Positions 60,801-64,000 of a stretch of 64,000 bases of DNA are shown here, in pieces (the stretch's first letter is position 1; each line of letters opens with the position of its first letter). Both the position numbers and the translations under genes were made by a program. This DNA comes from Hemibagrus wyckioides (taxonomy: Eukaryota; Chordata; Actinopteri; Siluriformes; Bagridae). The stretch spans positions 27,064,901 to 27,128,900 of the forward strand of contig NC_080716.1 of assembly GCF_019097595.1 (NCBI RefSeq), read 5' to 3'. The notes below the pieces were generated by a model. The model searched no databases, was not told where the DNA came from, and worked only from the letters and a program-made list of their open reading frames with translations.

Positions 60801-63800
60801 GGGGAAGTTAGTGATAGACACTTGGGGAAGTTAGTGATAGACACTTGGGGAAGTTAGTGATAGAGACTTGGGGAAGTTAGTGATAGAGACTTGGGGAAGT
60901 TAGTGATAGAGACTTGGGGAAGTTAGTGATCCAGACTTGGAGAAGTTAGTGATAGACACTTGGGGAAGTTAGTGATAGAGACTTGGGGAAGTTAGTGATC
61001 CAGACTTGGAGAAGTTAGTGATAGACACTTGGGGAAGTTAGTGATAGAGACTTGGGGAAGTTAGTGATCCAGACTTGGAGAAGTTAGTGATAGACACTTG
61101 GGGAAGTTAGTGATAGACACTTGGGGAAGTTAGTGATAGAGACTTGGGGAAGTTAGTGATAGAGACTTGGGGAAGTTAGTGATGGAGACTTGGGGAAGTT
61201 AGTGATAGAGACTTGGGGAAGTTAGTGATAGAGACTTGGGGAAGTTAGTGATGGAGACTTGGGGAAGTTAGTGATAGAGACTTGGGGAAGTTAGTGATAG
61301 AGACTTGGGGAAGTTAGTGATCCAGACTTGGAGAAGTTAGTGATAGAGACTTGGGGAAGTTAGTGATAGACACTTGGGAAGTTAGTGATAGAGACTTGGG
61401 GAAGTTAGTGATGGAGACTTGGAGAAGTTAGTGATAGAGACTTGGGGAAGTTAGTGATAGACACTTGGGGAAGTTAGTGATCCAGACTTGGAGAAGTTAG
61501 TGATAGACACTTGGGGAAGGTAGTGATAGAGACTTGGGGAAGTTAGTGATAGAGACTTGGGGAAGTTAGTGATAGACACTTGGGGAAGTTAGTGATCCAG
61601 ATTTGGAGAAGTTAGTGATAGACACTTGGAGAAGTTAGTGATGGAGACTTGGGGAAGTTAGTGATAGAGACTTGGGGAAGTTAGTGATAGAGACTTGGGG
61701 AAGTTAGTGATAGAGACTTGGGGAAGTTAGTGATCCAGACTTGGAGAAGTTAGTGATAGACACTTGGAGAAGTTAGTGATGGAGACTTGGGGAAGTTAGT
61801 GATAGAGACTTGGGGAAGTTAGTGATAGAGACTTGGGGAAGTTAGTGATGGAGACTTGGAGAAGTTAGTGATGGAGACTTGGGGAAGTTAGTGATAGAGA
61901 CTTGGGGAAGTTAGTGATAGACACTTGGGGAAGGTAGTGATAGAGACTTGGGGAAGTTAGTGATAGAGACTTGGGGAAGTTAGTGATGGAGACTTGGAGA
62001 AGTTAGTGATGGAGACTTGGGGAAGTTAGTGATAGAGACTTGGGGAAGTTAGTGATAGAGACTTGGGGAAGTTAGTGATCCAGACTTGGAGAAGTTAGTG
62101 ATAGAGACTTGGGGAAGTTAGTGATGGAGACTTGGGGAAGTTAGTGATCCAGATTTGGAGAAGTTAGTGATAGACACTTGGGGAAGTTAGTGATAGACAC
62201 TTGGGGAAGTTAGTGATCCAGATTTGGAGAAGTTAGTGATAGAGACTTGGGGAAGTTAGTGATAGAGACTTGGGGAAGTTAGTGATAGAGACTTGGGGAA
62301 GTTAATGATCCAGACTTGGAGAAGTTAGTGATAGAGACTTGGGGAAGTTAGTGATAGAGACTTGGGGAAGTTAGTGATCCAGACTTGGAGAAGTTAGTGA
62401 TAGAGACTTGGGGAAGTTAGTGATAGACACTTGGGGAAGTTAGTGATAGAGACTTGGGGAAGTTAGTGATAGAGACTTGGGGAAGTTAGTGATCCAGACT
62501 TGGAGAAGTTAGTGATAGAGACTTGGGGAAGTTAGTGATAGACACTTGGGGAAGTTAGTGATAGACACTTGGGGAAGTTAGTGATAGACACTTGGGGAAG
62601 TTAGTGATAGACACTTGGGGAAGTTAGTGATAGAGACTTGGGGAAGTTAGTGATAGAGACTTGGGGAAGTTAGTGATCCAGACTTGGAGAAGTTAGTGAT
62701 AGACACTTGGGGAAGTTAGTGATAGAGACTTGGGGAAGTTAGTGATAGACACTTGGGGAAGTTAGTGATAGAGACTTGGGGAAGATAGTGATAGAGACTT
62801 GGGGAAGTTAGTGATAGACACTTGGGGAAGGTAGTGATAGAGACTTGGGGAAGTTAGTGATAGAGACTTGGGGAAGTTAGTGATAGACACTTGGGGAAGT
62901 TAGTGATCCAGATTTGGAGAAGTTAGTGATAGACACTTGGAGAAGTTAGTGATGGAGACTTGGGGAAGTTAGTGATAGACACTTGGGGAAGTTAGTGATA
63001 GAGACTTGGGGAAGTTAGTGATAGAGACTTGGGGAAGTTAGTGATCCAGACTTGGAGAAGTTAGTGATAGACACTTGGAGAAGTTAGTGATGGAGACTTG
63101 GGGAAGTTAGTGATAGAGACTTGGGGAAGTTAGTGATAGAGACTTGGGGAAGTTAGTGATGGAGACTTGGAGAAGTTAGTGATGGAGACTTGGGGAAGTT
63201 AGTGATAGAGACTTGGGGAAGTTAGTGATAGACACTTGGGGAAGGTAGTGATAGAGACTTGGGGAAGTTAGTGATAGAGACTTGGGGAAGTTAGTGATGG
63301 AGACTTGGAGAAGTTAGTGATGGAGACTTGGGGAAGTTAGTGATAGAGACTTGGGGAAGTTAGTGATAGAGACTTGGGGAAGTTAGTGATCCAGACTTGG
63401 AGAAGTTAGTGATAGAGACTTGGGGAAGTTAGTGATAGAGACTTGGGGAAGTTAGTGATCCAGATTTGGAGAAGTTAGTGATGGAGACTTGGGGAAGTTA
63501 GTGATCCAGATTTGGAGAAGTTAGTGATAGACACTTGGGGAAGTTAGTGATAGACACTTGGGGAAGTTAGTGATCCAGATTTGGAGAAGTTAGTGATAGA
63601 CACTTGGGGAAGTTAGTGATAGAGACTTGGGGAAGTTAGTGATAGAGACTTGGGGAAGTTAGTGATAGAGACTTGGGGAAGTTAGTGATAGAGACTTGGG
63701 GAAGTTAGTGATAGACACTTGGGGAAGTTAGTGATAGAGACTTGGGGAAGTTAGTGATAGAGACTTGGGGAATTTAGTGATAGAGACTTGGGGAAGTTAG

Positions 63801-64000
63801 TGATAGAGACTTGGGGAAGTTAGTGATAGAGACTTGGGGAAGTTATTGATCCAGACTTGCAGAAGTTAGTGATAGACACTTGGGGAAGTTAGTGATAGAG
63901 ACTTGGGGAAGTTAGTGATAGAGACTTGGAGAAGTTAGTGATAGAGACTTGGGGAAGTTAGTGATAGAGACTTGGGGAAGTTACTGATCCAGATTTGGAG
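57823..64000. repeat. 23-bp minisatellite, at least 6.2 kb, runs off the window
   Basis: The unit is 23 bp: 'gttagtgat', then a variable 4-5 bases, then 'acttggggaa'. About 268 units are in view. Variable parts are agag, agac, ggag and ccag; ccag units usually carry 'ttggagaa' instead of 'ttggggaa'. Several early units are 22 bp (one G fewer). Blocks of variants recur at exact multiples of 23: 414, 506 and 1,311 bp. The + strand has about nine G and one C per unit, an extreme strand asymmetry. No long open frame persists, since 23 is not a multiple of 3 and TAG and TGA fall in each cycle. Noncoding. Confidence 0.97.

Noticed and set aside
57823..64000. Protein repeat gene encoded by the 23-bp array
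   Set aside because: A 23-bp unit shifts frame each time and meets stop codons. No open frame of 60 codons is present.

Overview
The window looks like non-genic nuclear DNA from a teleost fish. It is AT-rich with few CpGs outside small clusters. It is studded with CA/GT, GA, TCTA, TTTA and GAA microsatellites. It also carries families typical of fish genomes: tRNA-derived SINEs (one with a DANA/Mermaid-type 3' tail), Tc1/mariner-like transposons whose ends read like 'cctaataaa', short MITE-like repeats and a LINE-type polyprotein remnant. A catfish (Siluriformes) is plausible because Mermaid-type SINEs are known there, but that is inference. I found no protein-coding gene, tRNA, rRNA, CRISPR array or bacterial-style operon. 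The open frames present are short, often run through microsatellites or transposon fragments, and have no supported exon structure.

Layout. 1-12.7 kb: single-copy DNA, microsatellites, a decayed LINE-type fragment (about 3.73-4.08 kb), the 5' half of a Tc1-like element (about 5.0-5.5 kb), a nested repeat in a repeat (8.36-9.40 kb) and degenerate AT-rich tandem DNA (11.3-11.9 kb). 12.7-30 kb: several SINE copies, a roughly 120-bp-period minisatellite (13.0-13.5 kb), a MITE with 13-bp inverted ends (22.5-22.8 kb), a GA-containing direct duplication (25.25-25.54 kb) and a second Tc1 remnant (25.7-26.6 kb). 30-38.6 kb: an internally deleted Tc1-like element (30.16-30.64 kb), then low-repeat stretches including the best candidates for conserved noncoding DNA (30.9-31.4 kb). 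38.6-46.6 kb: a minisatellite of about 7 kb with a 26-bp unit, flanked by decayed repeats and interrupted by a SINE at each edge. 46.6-57.8 kb: AT-rich DNA with long microsatellites and short repeat fragments. 57.8-64 kb: a second giant minisatellite (23-bp unit, about 268 copies) that runs off the window.

The notable content is structural. Two unrelated multi-kilobase minisatellites lie about 11 kb apart. Each has several levels of order: base unit, alternating sub-types, and long copied blocks at fixed offsets (2,661 bp in the first; 414, 506 and 1,311 bp in the second). The first array carries a SINE flanked by a perfect 17-bp target duplication made of the array's own sequence. All family names here come from reading by eye, without database searches.
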